Origin: Ectopseudomonas mendocina
GTDB taxonomy: Bacteria; Pseudomonadota; Gammaproteobacteria; Pseudomonadales; Pseudomonadaceae
Length of the DNA stretch: 64,000 nucleotides
Assembly: GCF_007049795.1 (NCBI RefSeq)
Contig: NZ_SCFY01000011.1
Span: forward strand, 62,001-126,000
Direction: 5' to 3'
Positions 8,201 to 18,301 of the stretch are shown here, one piece after another. Numbering within the stretch: position 1 is the first letter of the stretch; each line of letters begins with the position of its first letter. The position numbers were made by a program, and so were the translations under genes. A model generated the notes under the pieces. That model was not told the DNA's origin and ran no database searches. It saw nothing but the letters and a program-made list of their open reading frames with translations.

Positions 8201-9346
8201 ATGAGTCTCGACCTTTACACCCCTGATCCGATCACATGGATCGGCCTGCGCTTGGTGGATCTGCCACTGGCTCGGGCCGTGAGCGATGCCAAGGTGTCCA
8301 CTGGTCGACAATTGCCGCTGTCGGCCGTCAGCCTGTTGTTCGTCGAACTACAAACCCGCCAGGGGCATACCGGGCTCGGCTTCAGCTACACCCTGCGCAC
8401 CGGTGGCCCGGCGCAATACGCTCACGCCCGCGAGCTGGCACCGCTGCTGCTCAACGAAGATGGCAACGATATTGCCCGTCTATGGGGGCGGCTCAGTTGG
8501 GCAAGTGCCTCCATCGGCCGCAGTGGTCTGGCAGTGCAAAGCATTGCGGCCTTCGACACGGCGTTGTGGGATCTCAAGGCGCGGCGGGCCGGTTTGCCGC
8601 TGGCCAAGCTGCTCGGCGCCCAGCGTGATTCGGTGCCTTGCTACAACACCTCTGGCGGCTACCTGCAGGCGCCCATCGAGGAGCTCATCGACCGCGCCGG
8701 GCAGGCGCTGGCGAGCGGCATCGGTGGCATCAAGCTCAAGGTCGGGCAGCCGAATCAAACTGAGGATTTACGCCGCGTGCGGGCCTTGCGTCATGCCCTC
8801 GGTGATGAAGTGGCGGTGATGGTGGACGTCAATCAGCAGTGGGATCGCACCACGGCGCTGCGCATGGGGCGCGCTCTGGAAGAGCTCAACCTGACCTGGA
8901 TCGAGGAGCCGCTCGATGCGCACGATCTGGAGGGGCATGCGGCGTTATCCGCGCAGCTGGTTACCCCGGTCGGCAGCGGCGAGATGCTCAGTAGCGCAGC
9001 CGAGGCGTGCGCTTACGTGGAGCGCGGCGCGGTCGACGTGATCATGCATGACGCACCGCGAGTCGGTGGTATCACGCCTTTCCTGCAGGTTGCCGAGATG
9101 GCCAGACGGCACGGCCTGGTCATGGCGCCGCACTTCGTCATGGAACTGCACATCCATCTGGCGGCTGCCTACGAGCATGCCACCTGGGTGGAGCATTTCG
9201 AGTGGCTGGAGCCTTTGTTCAACGAACGCCTGGAGATTCGTGGCGGTTGTATGCAGGTGCCGATGCGGGCCGGGCTAGGCCTGAGCCTGAGTGAGCGGGT
9301 GGCGGGCTGGACAGTGGCGCAGGACGCCTTTGGAGTGCGGGCGTGA
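8201..9346 (+). CDS. Second talarate/galactarate dehydratase-like enolase
   Basis: A 381-residue paralogue of the 6039 gene, with the same segments: SDAKVSTGRQLP, CYNTSGGYLQAP, GGIKLKVGQP, MVDVNQQWD, WIEEPLDAHD, GSGEM, HDAPRVGG and APHFVMELHIH. The KxK general base, three metal ligands and the catalytic His are all present. It should dehydrate a hexarate; differences from the paralogue (for example APIEEL for TPLDQL, GSGEM for ATGEM) may mean a different stereoisomer preference. GGAG lies 5 bases before the ATG at 8201; a GTG at 8195 is an alternative. It is transcribed divergently from the LysR gene. Confidence 0.88.
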   Translation: MSLDLYTPDPITWIGLRLVDLPLARAVSDAKVSTGRQLPLSAVSLLFVELQTRQGHTGLGFSYTLRTGGPAQYAHARELAPLLLNEDGNDIARLWGRLSWASASIGRSGLAVQSIAAFDTALWDLKARRAGLPLAKLLGAQRDSVPCYNTSGGYLQAPIEELIDRAGQALASGIGGIKLKVGQPNQTEDLRRVRALRHALGDEVAVMVDVNQQWDRTTALRMGRALEELNLTWIEEPLDAHDLEGHAALSAQLVTPVGSGEMLSSAAEACAYVERGAVDVIMHDAPRVGGITPFLQVAEMARRHGLVMAPHFVMELHIHLAAAYEHATWVEHFEWLEPLFNERLEIRGGCMQVPMRAGLGLSLSERVAGWTVAQDAFGVRA

Positions 9347-9364
9347 GAGGGGAGATGCGGGTAG

Positions 9365-9389
9365 TCCCCTCGCCGTGTTGGCGAGGGGA
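9365..9389. other. Hairpin between convergent operons
   Basis: TCCCCTCGCC (9365-9374) and GGCGAGGGGA (9380-9389) form a perfect 10-bp stem with a 5-base loop between the second dehydratase gene and tctA. No T-run follows on either strand, so it is either a weak terminator or a 3'-end stabilising hairpin. Confidence 0.5.
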
Positions 9390-9402
9390 AAGGTGGGATG
9401 GG

Positions 9403-10923
9403 TCAGGTGCGAAGTATTTCGTTGATCGCGCTGGGTTTCGGGCGCAATGCACTGAACACCTGCCAGAGCACGAACACCAATGCCAGGCCGAGGAAGGTGC
9501 CGGCAATCGGATTGGTGAAGAACTCGGCGAAGCTGCCATCCGACAGCATCAGACCACGGCGCAGGTTGGTTTCTGCCATCGGCCCGAGGATAAAGCCGAT
9601 GATGAACGGCGCTGCTGGCATCCCGGCCTTGACGAAGGCATAGCCGAGCAGACCGAACAGCAGGATCGACCAGACGTCGAACAGGCGGCTGGACAGACCG
9701 AAGGCACCGACCACGCAGAGCACCAGAATGATCGGCAGCAGGATGTGCTTGGGCACGTCGAGCAGCTTGATGAACAGACGCAGGCCATAGAACTCCATGA
9801 ACAGCATCATGCAGGTGGCAACGATCAATGCGGCAAAAATGGTGTACACCAGCGGCCCCTGGCTGATGAACAGCAGTGGGCCCGGTTGGATGCCGTGGAT
9901 CAGGAAACCGCCGAGCATGATCGCGGTGACGGTGTCGCCTGGAATGCCCAGTGTCATCAGCGGCATCATGGCGCCGCCGATACCGGCGTTGTTGGCCGTT
10001 TCACTGGCGACCACGCCGCCGATATTGCCCTTGCCGTAGGTGTGACCGTCTTTCGCGCGTTTCTTGGCGATGATGTAGGACACCAGGTTCGAGGTACCGG
10101 CGCCTATGCCCGGCAGAATGCCGATGCCCAGGCCGATCAGGCCGGAGCGGCCGGCGTTGGGCAGTTGCTCGCGGAATTCCTTGAGCGAGAAGCCGAAGCC
10201 CTTGATGTTCTTCATGCTCACCGATCTGGCCTTGCCTTGCACGGCATGACGGCCGCTTTCGGCAAGCTTGATGATCTCGGCCACGGCGAACATGCCGATC
10301 ATCACTGTCAGCATCGAGAAGCCGCCGTTGAGCTCGCTGATACCGAAGGTGAAGCGGCGCACTGCCTCGACCGGGGCGATGCCGACGGTGGACACGGCGA
10401 TACCCAGCGCACCCGCGAACAGGCCCTTGACCATGGAACCGGCCGACAGGGTGGCGATCAGGGTCAGGGAAAATACAGCGATGGCGAAGTATTCATGCGG
10501 GCCGAAGCTCAGGGCGACCTTGGCCAGCTGCGGAGCGATGAACATCAGCGCGACGATGCTGAAGATGGTGCCGAGGAAGGAGAACACGATGCCGACGCCC
10601 AGCGCCTTGACGCCGTGCCCCTGCTCCATCAGCGGGCCACCGTCGAAGACCGTGGCGATCGATGAAGGTGTTCCCGGAATCTTCAGCAGGATCGCCGAGA
10701 TCAGGCCTCCGGATGTGGCGCCAATGAACAATGCGACCAGCAGCGACAGACCCGCTTGCGGGCCCATGGTGAAGGTCAGCGGCAGGCATAGCGCCACGGC
10801 CATGGTCGCCGACAGGCCGGGCACGGCGCCGAAGACGATGCCCATGGCCACGCCGACGGCCATCAGCATCATGATGTTCAGTGAAAAGACGGCACCGAAG
10901 CCTTGCTGCAGTAATTCGAGCAT
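9403..10923 (-). CDS. tctA: Tripartite tricarboxylate transporter large permease, TctA family
   Basis: A 506-residue polytopic inner-membrane protein of the TctA family, the large permease of periplasmic-binding-protein-dependent secondary transporters. It begins near GVAMGIVFGAVPGLSATMA and contains LKIPGTPSS and LGIPGDTVTA, the conserved loops of the family. It is the last gene of a minus-strand operon (glucarate dehydratase paralogue, tctC, tctB, tctA), with 9 bases between tctB and tctA. The substrate is probably a hexarate such as glucarate or galactarate; this is inferred from the operon, since the family usually imports citrate-like or other carboxylates. Confidence 0.92.
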   Translation of the reverse strand: MLELLQQGFGAVFSLNIMMLMAVGVAMGIVFGAVPGLSATMAVALCLPLTFTMGPQAGLSLLVALFIGATSGGLISAILLKIPGTPSSIATVFDGGPLMEQGHGVKALGVGIVFSFLGTIFSIVALMFIAPQLAKVALSFGPHEYFAIAVFSLTLIATLSAGSMVKGLFAGALGIAVSTVGIAPVEAVRRFTFGISELNGGFSMLTVMIGMFAVAEIIKLAESGRHAVQGKARSVSMKNIKGFGFSLKEFREQLPNAGRSGLIGLGIGILPGIGAGTSNLVSYIIAKKRAKDGHTYGKGNIGGVVASETANNAGIGGAMMPLMTLGIPGDTVTAIMLGGFLIHGIQPGPLLFISQGPLVYTIFAALIVATCMMLFMEFYGLRLFIKLLDVPKHILLPIILVLCVVGAFGLSSRLFDVWSILLFGLLGYAFVKAGMPAAPFIIGFILGPMAETNLRRGLMLSDGSFAEFFTNPIAGTFLGLALVFVLWQVFSALRPKPSAINEILRT

Positions 10924-10932
10924 GGTCGATCC

Positions 10933-11442
10933 TCAGATGAAATTGTTCAGCAGGCCAGCGGGCAGCAACAGGTCGAAGGCCTCGCGGAACAGCAGGAAAA
11001 TGAGCGCAGAGCAGATGACGGCGATCAGCAGATAGGTCAGGTGCCTGGCTTTCTGGTTTACCGGGGTCAGCACTAGGAACTGCAGATACAGGTAAACCAC
11101 GGTCATGATCGGGAAGCCCACAGGGCCGAGCAGGGCCATGTAGCCAAGGATCAGGCCGAGTGTCTTGATGACGGTCTTCGGCTCGACAATTTCAACAGTT
11201 GGCTCTTCGGCTTCTGCAGGAGCCGGACTGGCGGCGGGTTCGGCAGCAGCCTTGGGTTTGGCAAAGGCGCTGACCAGTTGCATCAGGCCAAGCAGAGACA
11301 GGAATCCGGCCAGCAGTTTCGGCACCGTGGCCGCATCGACACCATCATGCCCGGGCAGCTGTTGTGCCAGTACCAGGTAGGTAAGGCTGGCGCCGAGCAT
11401 GGCAAGGCCGATGATCAGCTCTTTCTTGTTCAGGGTGTTCAT
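10933..11442 (-). CDS. tctB: Tripartite tricarboxylate transporter small permease, TctB family
   Basis: A 169-residue membrane protein with about four hydrophobic segments (near 8-25, 38-55, 85-120 and 140-165) and a cytoplasmic Ala/Pro/Glu-rich stretch (about residues 62-88). Size, topology and its place between tctC and tctA identify it as the small permease. The central acidic linker is longer than a typical loop but should lie outside the membrane. Confidence 0.88.
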   Translation of the reverse strand: MNTLNKKELIIGLAMLGASLTYLVLAQQLPGHDGVDAATVPKLLAGFLSLLGLMQLVSAFAKPKAAAEPAASPAPAEAEEPTVEIVEPKTVIKTLGLILGYMALLGPVGFPIMTVVYLYLQFLVLTPVNQKARHLTYLLIAVICSALIFLLFREAFDLLLPAGLLNNFI

Positions 11443-11508
11443 CGTGTACCTCGATGTTCTGAGGCGAAGCGCCGGCTCGAATCGGTCGGGCCGGCGCTGC
11501 GGTATGGC

Positions 11509-12486
11509 TTACTTGGCCTTGCGCAGTTCATCCTTGAACTGCATGAAGTCTTCGCGGGTCTTGGCCAGAATCTGCTTGGCGTCTTCGGTGGCGAAGAACG
11601 CGACCGGCTGCTTGAACTTCTTCAGGTCTTCAGCGTAGGCAGGCTGCTCGGTGATCTGCTGCATGATGTCGGACATCTTCTTCACGATCGCCGGGTCGGT
11701 GCCTTTCGGGAAGGCCACTACGTAGGGCTTGTCCATGGTGATGTCGAGGCCTTGCTCCTTGAGGGTCGGTACTTCACCCAGCATGGCATTGCGCTCGGCG
11801 TTGGGCTGGCCCAGTGCGACCATCTGACCGCCTTGCACGTAATCCTGTACGGAACCGTAGGTGATGGCGCCCATGTCCAGGCGGCCGCCCAGCATGCCTA
11901 CCACGCGGTCGGAGACGGTGCCGCCGTCGACCATCTTCAGCTTGGCGCCGGTAAGTTTCTCCAGCATCAGACCTTGCAGGTGGGAGAAGCTGCCCATCTC
12001 GGTGCCGTAGGTGATGCTGCCCGGGTTAGCCTTGGACTTGTCGACCAGGTCTTTCATGCTGGTCACGCCGGACTGCTTGGAGGCGACGAACACGGTGCTC
12101 TTGTCGACGCCAGCGATGCAGGAAACGTCGAAGGTCTCGTAGCTGTCTTCGGTCAGGCCGGCCACTTCGTTGACGATCAACTGGCCCGGGTGGGTGAACA
12201 GGATGGTGTTGCCATCCGCCGCAGCGCCTTTGACCTGTTCGGCCGCCAGGGTGCCGCCGCCGCCAGCGACGTTGGTCACTACCATGGTCTTGCCGGTGAT
12301 CTCGTTGAAGTACTTGGCCATCATGCGGGCGTTGAAGTCGGTGTCGCCACCTGGGTTGGCGATTACCACTACCTGGACGGGGCGGGTCGGCCATTTCACG
12401 TCATCGGCGAAGGTGGCGGAATGAGTGGTCAGGACACCCATGCCGACCAGGGCAGAAAGGAGGGAGGCGCGGAATGTTTTTTTCAT
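11509..12486 (-). CDS. tctC: Tripartite tricarboxylate transporter substrate-binding protein, TctC/Bug family
   Basis: A 325-residue periplasmic binding protein. It has a Sec signal peptide (MKKTFRASLLSALVG to about ATFA, residue 27), then WPTRPVQVVVIANPGGDTD, the characteristic start of the Bug/TctC fold, and later VTNVAGGGGTLAAEQV. I chose the Met at 12486 because GGAG is 7 bases upstream and the signal peptide begins there. It should deliver a carboxylate, by context an aldarate, to TctAB. The gene lies 35 bases after the dehydratase paralogue in the same operon. Confidence 0.92.
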   Translation of the reverse strand: MKKTFRASLLSALVGMGVLTTHSATFADDVKWPTRPVQVVVIANPGGDTDFNARMMAKYFNEITGKTMVVTNVAGGGGTLAAEQVKGAAADGNTILFTHPGQLIVNEVAGLTEDSYETFDVSCIAGVDKSTVFVASKQSGVTSMKDLVDKSKANPGSITYGTEMGSFSHLQGLMLEKLTGAKLKMVDGGTVSDRVVGMLGGRLDMGAITYGSVQDYVQGGQMVALGQPNAERNAMLGEVPTLKEQGLDITMDKPYVVAFPKGTDPAIVKKMSDIMQQITEQPAYAEDLKKFKQPVAFFATEDAKQILAKTREDFMQFKDELRKAK

Positions 12487-12521
12487 TGGAATACTCCGGG
12501 TTGGGATAAAAGCCGCGCGAG

Positions 12522-13916
12522 TCAGTCGCGGCCGAGGCTGGGACGTTTCGGGTCGTATTGCCAACCCGGAACCAGGTACTGCATGGCCATGGCGTCGTCA
12601 CGCGCGCCGTTGGCCACCTTTTTGTAAAGCTCGTGGGCGGCCATGATCCGCTCCATGTCCGGCTCGATACCGAGGCCGGGCTTGTCCGAGACCTGCACCT
12701 GGCCGCCGACGATCTGCAGCGGCTCGCGGGTCAGACGTTCCTCGCCTTCCTGCCAGATCCAGTGGGTGTCGATAGCCGTGACGCGGCCGGGTACTGCCGC
12801 AGCGGCATGGGTGAACATGGCCAGGGAAATATCGAAGTGGTTGTTCGAATGCGAACCCCAGGTCAAGCCGAACTCTTCACAGACCTGACCGAGGCGCACG
12901 GCGCCCTGCATGGTCCAGAAGTGCGGGTCGGCCAGGGGAATGTCCACGGCCTCCAGGCGCAACGAGTGCCCCATCTGCCGCCAGTCGGTGGCTACCATGT
13001 TGGTGGCGGTGGGGATGCCGGTGGCGCGCTTGAACTCGGCCATGATCTCGCGACCCGAGTAGCCATTCTCCGGGCCGCAAGGGTCTTCGGCATAGGTCAG
13101 CACGTGACCTTGTCTTTGGCACAGGGCGATGGCTTCATCCAGTGACCAGGCGCCATTGGGGTCGAGGGTGACGCGGGCATCGGGGAAGCGCGCCTTGATC
13201 GCGCGGATTGCGTCCATCTCTTCGGCGCCACGCATCACGCCGCCCTTGAGTTTGAAGTCATTGAATCCGTAGCGCGCATGCGCCGCTTCGGCCAGGCGGG
13301 CGATGGCGTCCGGCGTCAGCGCGGCCTGATGGCGCAGGTGATACCAGTCATCTGCCGAGCCTTTACCTGCAAGATAGGGCAGGTCGGTGCGCTGGCGTTC
13401 ACCTATATAGAAGAGGTAGGCGAGCATGGGCACGCTGTCGCGTTGTTGGCCGCTGCCGAGCAGTTCGGCCACCGGCACGTCGAGATGCTGGCCGAGCAGA
13501 TCGAGCAGGGCGGCTTCGACCGCGGTGATCACGTTGTCCAGGCGCAGGTTGATCTCGTGCGGTTGCTTGAGTACACGCGCTTCGGATTCGGAGGTGACCT
13601 GATGCTGGGTGGTCTGCGGCCCTTTGGCCGGGCCGGCGATGGCCTGACGCAGGCGATTGAGCACATGGTTGTAACGGCCGACCGATTGGCCGATCACCAG
13701 CTCGCGGCAGCGCTCCAGCGCCTGACGGATACCTTCGCCACCGGGAACCTCACCACAGCCGATACGCCCGGCATTGTCCTTGAGCAGCACCAGGTTGCGG
13801 GTGAAGTAGGGGGCATGGGCGCCGCACAGGTTGAGCAGCATGCTGTCATGGCCGGCGACCGGAATGACCTGCATCTCGGCGATCTGGGGGGTGCTGCTGC
13901 GGGAGGCTTCGTACAT
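12522..13916 (-). CDS. Glucarate dehydratase paralogue (GudX-like) with altered capping loop
   Basis: A 464-residue enolase-superfamily protein of the glucarate dehydratase group. Catalytic parts are kept: NDFKLKGGV (KxK), [34 protein letters not shown] and AIDTHWIW. However, the loop that in GudD reads [12 protein letters not shown] is replaced by a longer segment, around residues 95-125, with [14 protein letters not shown] and QPHEINLR. That removes the substrate-contacting Thr of the QTF motif, so specificity may differ. The start at 13916 is the best match to family length but its ribosome site is weak (GGAG, 11 bases away). It heads the tctCBA operon and is divergent from kdgD. Confidence 0.88.
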   Translation of the reverse strand: MYEASRSSTPQIAEMQVIPVAGHDSMLLNLCGAHAPYFTRNLVLLKDNAGRIGCGEVPGGEGIRQALERCRELVIGQSVGRYNHVLNRLRQAIAGPAKGPQTTQHQVTSESEARVLKQPHEINLRLDNVITAVEAALLDLLGQHLDVPVAELLGSGQQRDSVPMLAYLFYIGERQRTDLPYLAGKGSADDWYHLRHQAALTPDAIARLAEAAHARYGFNDFKLKGGVMRGAEEMDAIRAIKARFPDARVTLDPNGAWSLDEAIALCQRQGHVLTYAEDPCGPENGYSGREIMAEFKRATGIPTATNMVATDWRQMGHSLRLEAVDIPLADPHFWTMQGAVRLGQVCEEFGLTWGSHSNNHFDISLAMFTHAAAAVPGRVTAIDTHWIWQEGEERLTREPLQIVGGQVQVSDKPGLGIEPDMERIMAAHELYKKVANGARDDAMAMQYLVPGWQYDPKRPSLGRD

Positions 13917-14174
13917 CTTGGCTGGGGCTCCGAAACTGGTGCGGCCCTCGGCCGCAATGGCAAAGGTACGGTTCAGTCGTGCACCGGGATCATCGTGCGA
14001 TCCGCGCGGTGGCAAGTGAGAGCATGGGCAAAGACGGCAACGAGGCCTGCGCGGATTGCGCTGTTCAGGCGGCTGCTGACATCGGTGCGATGGTCGGCAC
14101 GATGGCAGGGTGGGGCGGCAGTGAAGGTCTGTGACATGACCAGGGCCTCGTTTGTTTTTATTGGAATGTCATAG

Positions 14175-14187
14175 GTTGTCGTATGAC
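14175..14187. promoter_or_regulatory. Operator-like site 1 (GntR/FadR type)
   Basis: GTTGTCGTATGAC matches the site at 14393-14405 at 10 of 13 positions, consensus GTTGT-NNN-AT-R-AC, the form of FadR-subfamily GntR operators. It also lies inside GTCATA-N8-TATGAC (14168-14187), a perfect 6-bp inverted repeat. Confidence 0.45.
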
Positions 14188-14392
14188 TTGATGGAATTAG
14201 TACCAGCCTGTTCCTGGCCTGTCAACGCTGCTCATGGTTAATGATGATTGCGCTGCCATCTCTTCTGGCGCCATGATGGAGCCTGCTCTAGGCTGAGCTT
14301 TCACGCTTACGCAGCGGATTTGCGGGCAGGCTGGGCGAAGGCGATAAAACCTTCGACGAACGGGTAATACAAAAACTGGTGTTTTTTTTGTT

Positions 14393-14405
14393 GTTGTACG
14401 ATAAC
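14393..14405. promoter_or_regulatory. Operator-like site 2 (GntR/FadR type)
   Basis: GTTGTACGATAAC lies 61 bases upstream of the kdgD start and is nearly palindromic. It shares the GTTGT-NNN-AT-R-AC pattern with site 1. One regulator could act on both divergent operons. No GntR gene is in the window. Confidence 0.45.
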
Positions 14406-14466
14406 GTATCTCTACAGCTACGGCTGACGTCATTCCCACAACTCGCTTTAAAAGGGTGTTCGCATA

Positions 14467-15378
14467 ATGAATCCACAAGAACTTAAGTCCATCCTCTCCT
14501 CCGGTCTGCTGTCTTTCCCGGTGACCGACTTCGATGCTGCCGGTGATTTCAATCAGGCTGGTTATGTGCGCCGTCTCGAGTGGCTGGCACCTTACGGTGC
14601 TTCCGCTCTGTTCGCAGCCGGCGGTACTGGCGAGTTCTTCTCCCTGGCGCCGGACGAATACAGCGCCGTGATCAAGACCGCCGTGGATACCTGCGAGAAT
14701 TCCGTGCCTATCCTGGCTGGTGTTGGCGGTCCGACCCGCGTTGCCATCCAGATGGCGCAGGAAGCCGAGCGTCTGGGCGCCAAGGGCCTTCTGCTGCTGC
14801 CGCACTACCTGACCGAAGCGTCCCAGGAAGGTGTTGCCGCTCACGTCGAGCAGGTGTGCAAGTCGGTGAAGATCGGCGTGGTGATCTACAACCGCAACGT
14901 CTGCCGCCTCAACGCCAATTTGCTGGAACAACTGGCCGAGCGTTGCCCGAACCTGATCGGCTACAAGGACGGTCTGGGTGACATCGAACTGATGGTGTCG
15001 ATCCGTCGTCGCCTGGGCGAGCGTCTGACCTACCTCGGCGGCCTGCCGACCGCTGAAGTCTATGCCGCCGCCTACAGGGCGCTGGGTGTGCCGGTTTATT
15101 CCTCGGCCGTGTTCAACTTCATCCCGAAAACCGCGATGGACTTCTACCGAGCCGTCGCAGCCGAAGATCACGCCACCGTTGGCAAGCTGATTGACGATTT
15201 CTTCCTGCCGTACCTGGACATCCGCAACCGCAAGGCCGGCTATGCCGTGAGCATCGTCAAGGCCGGTGCCAAGATCGTCGGTTACGATGCCGGTCCGGTA
15301 CGCGCACCGCTGACCGATCTGCTGCCGGACGAGTACGAAGCCCTGGCCAAGCTGATCGAAGCCCAAGGCGCGCAGTAA
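14467..15378 (+). CDS. kdgD: 5-dehydro-4-deoxyglucarate dehydratase
   Basis: A 303-residue DapA/NAL-family TIM-barrel enzyme that dehydrates and decarboxylates 5-keto-4-deoxyglucarate to 2-oxoglutarate semialdehyde. The opening [15 protein letters not shown], the GGTGEFFSL loop (52-60), Tyr near 141 (VVIYNRN) and the Schiff-base Lys near 167 (LIGYKDG) all fit KdgD. It is the step onto which every dehydratase in this cluster converges. It is the first gene of the plus-strand aldarate operon; a stem, GGCCGCTC/GAGCGGCC (15389-15412), without a T-run separates it from gudD. Confidence 0.94.
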   Translation: MNPQELKSILSSGLLSFPVTDFDAAGDFNQAGYVRRLEWLAPYGASALFAAGGTGEFFSLAPDEYSAVIKTAVDTCENSVPILAGVGGPTRVAIQMAQEAERLGAKGLLLLPHYLTEASQEGVAAHVEQVCKSVKIGVVIYNRNVCRLNANLLEQLAERCPNLIGYKDGLGDIELMVSIRRRLGERLTYLGGLPTAEVYAAAYRALGVPVYSSAVFNFIPKTAMDFYRAVAAEDHATVGKLIDDFFLPYLDIRNRKAGYAVSIVKAGAKIVGYDAGPVRAPLTDLLPDEYEALAKLIEAQGAQ

Positions 15379-15489
15379 TAGCGCAGAGGGCCGCTCGCTG
15401 CGGTGAGCGGCCTGGCCGCGCCCCGGAAGTCCGGGCGCGACGGCGCTGAACCATTGTCGAACCCGCATAAGAACAATAGGGTAACGCTC

Positions 15490-16839
15490 ATGACTTCACA
15501 GATTCCTGCCGCTGTCGGCACTCCGCTGATCACCGAGCTGCAAGTCGTACCGGTCGCCGGTCAAGACAGCATGCTGCTCAATCTGAGCGGTGCCCACGGC
15601 CCGTATTTCACCCGCAACATCCTCATTCTCAAGGATAGCGCCGGCCACGTCGGTGTCGGCGAAGTCCCCGGCGGCGAGGGCATTCGCAAGACCCTCGAAG
15701 ACGCCCGCTCGATCCTCGTCGGCCAGCCGGTCGGCAACTACAACGCATTGCTCAACCAGGTACGCCGAGCTTTCGCCGATCGTGATTCCGGCGGTCGCGG
15801 CCTGCAGACCTTCGATCTGCGCATCACCATCCACGCTGTCACCGCACTCGAGTCCGCGTTGCTCGACCTGCTCGGCCAGCACCTCGGTGTACCGGTGGCT
15901 GCACTGCTCGGCGAAGGCCAGCAGCGCGATGCGGTGGAAATGCTCGGTTATCTGTTCTTCGTCGGTGACAAGGACAAGACCGATCTCGGCTACCGAGACG
16001 AGCGCGATGCCGATGACACCTGGGAGCGCGTGCGCAACCAGACCGCATTGACCCCGGAAACTATCGTCCGCCAGGCCGAGGCCGCACATGCGCGCTATGG
16101 CTTCAACGACTTCAAACTCAAGGGCGGTGTGCTGCATGGCGAGGCCGAAGTCGAGGCGATCCGCGCCCTGGCCGCGCGCTTCCCTGAGGCTCGTGTGACG
16201 CTGGACCCGAATGGCGGCTGGTCGCTGGATGAGGCCATTGCCCTGTGCCGCGACCTGCATGGCGTGCTGGCCTATGCCGAAGACCCGTGCGGCGCCGAGA
16301 ACGGCTACTCCGGTCGTGAAGTGATGGCCGAGTTCCGCCGTGCCACCGGCCTGCCGACTGCGACCAACATGATCGCTACCGACTGGCGGCAGATGGGCCA
16401 CACCATCTCCCTGCAGTCGGTGGATATCCCGCTGGCCGACCCGCACTTCTGGACCATGGCCGGTTCGGTACGCGTGGCGCAGATGTGCAACGACTGGGGC
16501 CTGACCTGGGGTTCGCACTCCAACAACCACTTCGACATCTCTCTGGCCATGTTCACCCACGTCGCCGCGGCGGCGCCGGGTCGAGTCACTGCCATCGATA
16601 CCCACTGGATCTGGCAGGACGGCCAGTACCTGACGCGCAACCCGCTGCGCATCGAGGGTGGTCTGGTGCAGGTGCCGAAGACGCCGGGCCTCGGCGTCCA
16701 GCTGGATTGGGATGCATTGGCCAAGGCGCATGAACTGTACAAGGCCAAGGGCCTGGGCGCACGTGACGACGCCATTGCCATGCAGTACCTGATCCCCAAC
16801 TGGACCTTCAATAACAAGAAGCCCTGCCTGGTTCGTTGA
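15490..16839 (+). CDS. gudD: D-glucarate dehydratase
   Basis: A 449-residue enolase-superfamily enzyme converting D-glucarate (and L-idarate) to 5-keto-4-deoxyglucarate. It matches E. coli GudD (446 residues) along its length, including [14 protein letters not shown] with the substrate-binding Thr, NDFKLKGGV (KxK), [36 protein letters not shown] and AIDTHWIW. The ATG at 15490 gives the family N-terminus ([18 protein letters not shown]). This is the canonical member of the pair; the paralogue at 12522 has an altered loop. It lies between kdgD and the MFS transporter gene. Confidence 0.95.
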   Translation: MTSQIPAAVGTPLITELQVVPVAGQDSMLLNLSGAHGPYFTRNILILKDSAGHVGVGEVPGGEGIRKTLEDARSILVGQPVGNYNALLNQVRRAFADRDSGGRGLQTFDLRITIHAVTALESALLDLLGQHLGVPVAALLGEGQQRDAVEMLGYLFFVGDKDKTDLGYRDERDADDTWERVRNQTALTPETIVRQAEAAHARYGFNDFKLKGGVLHGEAEVEAIRALAARFPEARVTLDPNGGWSLDEAIALCRDLHGVLAYAEDPCGAENGYSGREVMAEFRRATGLPTATNMIATDWRQMGHTISLQSVDIPLADPHFWTMAGSVRVAQMCNDWGLTWGSHSNNHFDISLAMFTHVAAAAPGRVTAIDTHWIWQDGQYLTRNPLRIEGGLVQVPKTPGLGVQLDWDALAKAHELYKAKGLGARDDAIAMQYLIPNWTFNNKKPCLVR

Positions 16840-16867
16840 GCCGAGCCCGACGCCGTGCCGTGGCTTT

Positions 16868-16908
16868 GTAGGGTGGGCCGGGCGGCGTTCCGTTCTAGCC
16901 CACCCTAC
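16868..16908. repeat. GTAGGGTGGGC inverted repeat
   Basis: GTAGGGTGGGC (16868-16878) pairs perfectly with GCCCACCCTAC (16898-16908). It is a Pseudomonas-type intergenic hairpin between gudD and the transporter gene; it may reduce or modulate read-through. Confidence 0.65.
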
Positions 16909-16953
16909 GCCCTTACCGGCTGAGCCTTTCCTGCTGTCTCGCGAGCCTTGCCG

Positions 16954-18279
16954 ATGCCAGATGCCAAACCGGGTCGTGTGCGCTACAGCATCTTGCTGAT
17001 GCTGTTTCTGGTCACCACCATCACCTTCGCTGATCGCTCCAGTCTGTCCGTTGCCGGTTCGGCGATGCAGGCCGGCCTGGGCATCGACGCGGTGACGCTC
17101 GGCTACATCTTCTCGGCGTTCGGCTGGGCCTACGTGATCGGGCAGATACCTGGCGGTTGGCTGTTCGATCGCTTCGGCACCAAGCCGGTGTACACCCTGG
17201 CGTTGTTCATCTGGTCGGTGCTGACCCTGCTGCAGGGCTTCGTCGGCTGGCTGCCGACAACCTGGGCGGTCACCTCGATGTTTCTGCTGCGGCTGCTGGT
17301 GGGCTTTGCCAGTGCGCCATGCTTTCCCGGCAATGCGCGGATCACCGCTTCCTGGTTTCCCACCGCCGAGCGCGCTACCGCTACGGCCATCTCCAGCTCG
17401 GCGCAGTATGCCGCCACCGCGCTGTTCGCACCCTTGATGGGCTGGGTGGTGCAAACCATGGGTTGGCAGTCGGTGTTCATCGTGCTCGGTTGTCTCGGTC
17501 TGGCGCTGTCGTTCGTCTGGCTCAAACAGCTGCATGGCCCGCGTCAGCACCCGCGTATTGGTGCAGCCGAGCTGGCTCACCTGGAACAGGGCGGGGCGCT
17601 GATCGATCTGGAGGGACAGCGTGGAGGCAGTGGCGGTTCGCAGTGGCGCTACCTAGGCCTGCTGCTGCGCCAACGCACGATGATTGGCATCTACCTTGGT
17701 CAGTACTGCAATAACGCCATTACTTACTTCTTTCTCACTTGGTTTCCGGTTTACCTGGTGCAAGCGCGTGGCATGAGCATCCTTGGCGCCGGTTTCGCCG
17801 CCGCCTTGCCGGCCATCAACGGGTGCGTCGGTGGTGTGCTCGGCGGGTTGCTGTCCGACGGCATGCTGCGTCGCGGTCATTCGCTGACCCTGGCGCGCAA
17901 GCTGCCGATGGTGCTCGGCCTGCTGCTGTCGAGCGCTGTGGTGCTGTGCATCTACGTCGAGAGCGACGCTGCCGTGGTGGCGTTGATGGCCCTGGCCTTC
18001 TTCGGCAAGGGCCTCGGCTCGCTGGGCTGGACGCTGGTGGCCGACACTTCGCCTCGGCAGATCCTTGGTTTGTCCGGCGGGCTGTTCAACACCTTCGGTA
18101 ACCTGGCAGCGATCACCACACCTATCGTTATCGGCTACCTGGTCAGCCGTACCGGATCATTCGATTGGGCATTGGCCTATGTTGGTCTCAATTCCCTGCT
18201 GGCGGTCGTGAGCTTCGGCCTGATCGTCGGCCGTATTCACAGGGTCGAGCTGGACGCTGCGTCTGGCTCGGCATCCTGA
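16954..18279 (+). CDS. gudP: MFS aldarate transporter (GudP-like)
   Basis: A 441-residue major facilitator of the anion:cation symporter family with twelve predicted membrane helices. The early [12 protein letters not shown] and the [10 protein letters not shown] loop between helices 2 and 3 are typical of the GudP/GarP/hexuronate transporters. It should import glucarate or galactarate by proton symport across the inner membrane. The start is uncertain: a TTG at 16948 is in frame, but I prefer the ATG at 16954; neither has a strong ribosome site. It lies between gudD and garD. The same locus also has a TctABC system, so two importers are present. Confidence 0.85.
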   Translation: MPDAKPGRVRYSILLMLFLVTTITFADRSSLSVAGSAMQAGLGIDAVTLGYIFSAFGWAYVIGQIPGGWLFDRFGTKPVYTLALFIWSVLTLLQGFVGWLPTTWAVTSMFLLRLLVGFASAPCFPGNARITASWFPTAERATATAISSSAQYAATALFAPLMGWVVQTMGWQSVFIVLGCLGLALSFVWLKQLHGPRQHPRIGAAELAHLEQGGALIDLEGQRGGSGGSQWRYLGLLLRQRTMIGIYLGQYCNNAITYFFLTWFPVYLVQARGMSILGAGFAAALPAINGCVGGVLGGLLSDGMLRRGHSLTLARKLPMVLGLLLSSAVVLCIYVESDAAVVALMALAFFGKGLGSLGWTLVADTSPRQILGLSGGLFNTFGNLAAITTPIVIGYLVSRTGSFDWALAYVGLNSLLAVVSFGLIVGRIHRVELDAASGSAS

Positions 18280-18301
18280 ACGCACAACAGGAGCAAGCGT
18301 C

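Larger units (their letters stand above)
13917..14466. promoter_or_regulatory. Divergent control region, dehydratase-tct operon and kdgD operon
   Basis: About 550 bases with no convincing gene. It must hold the promoters of two divergent aldarate operons. Two similar 13-bp operator-like sites are listed separately. An in-frame extension upstream of the minus-strand dehydratase has no family similarity and is probably untranslated leader. Confidence 0.6.

Noticed and set aside
9365..9389. Intrinsic terminator between the dehydratase gene and tctA
   Set aside because: Perfect stem but no T-run on either strand, so it is listed only as a hairpin.
13917..14015. N-terminal extension of the minus-strand glucarate dehydratase paralogue
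   Set aside because: Absent from family members; residues before the Met at 13916 look like untranslated leader.
15496..17580. 694-codon minus-strand frame across gudD and the MFS gene
   Set aside because: It spans two well-supported plus-strand genes and has no recognisable domain.
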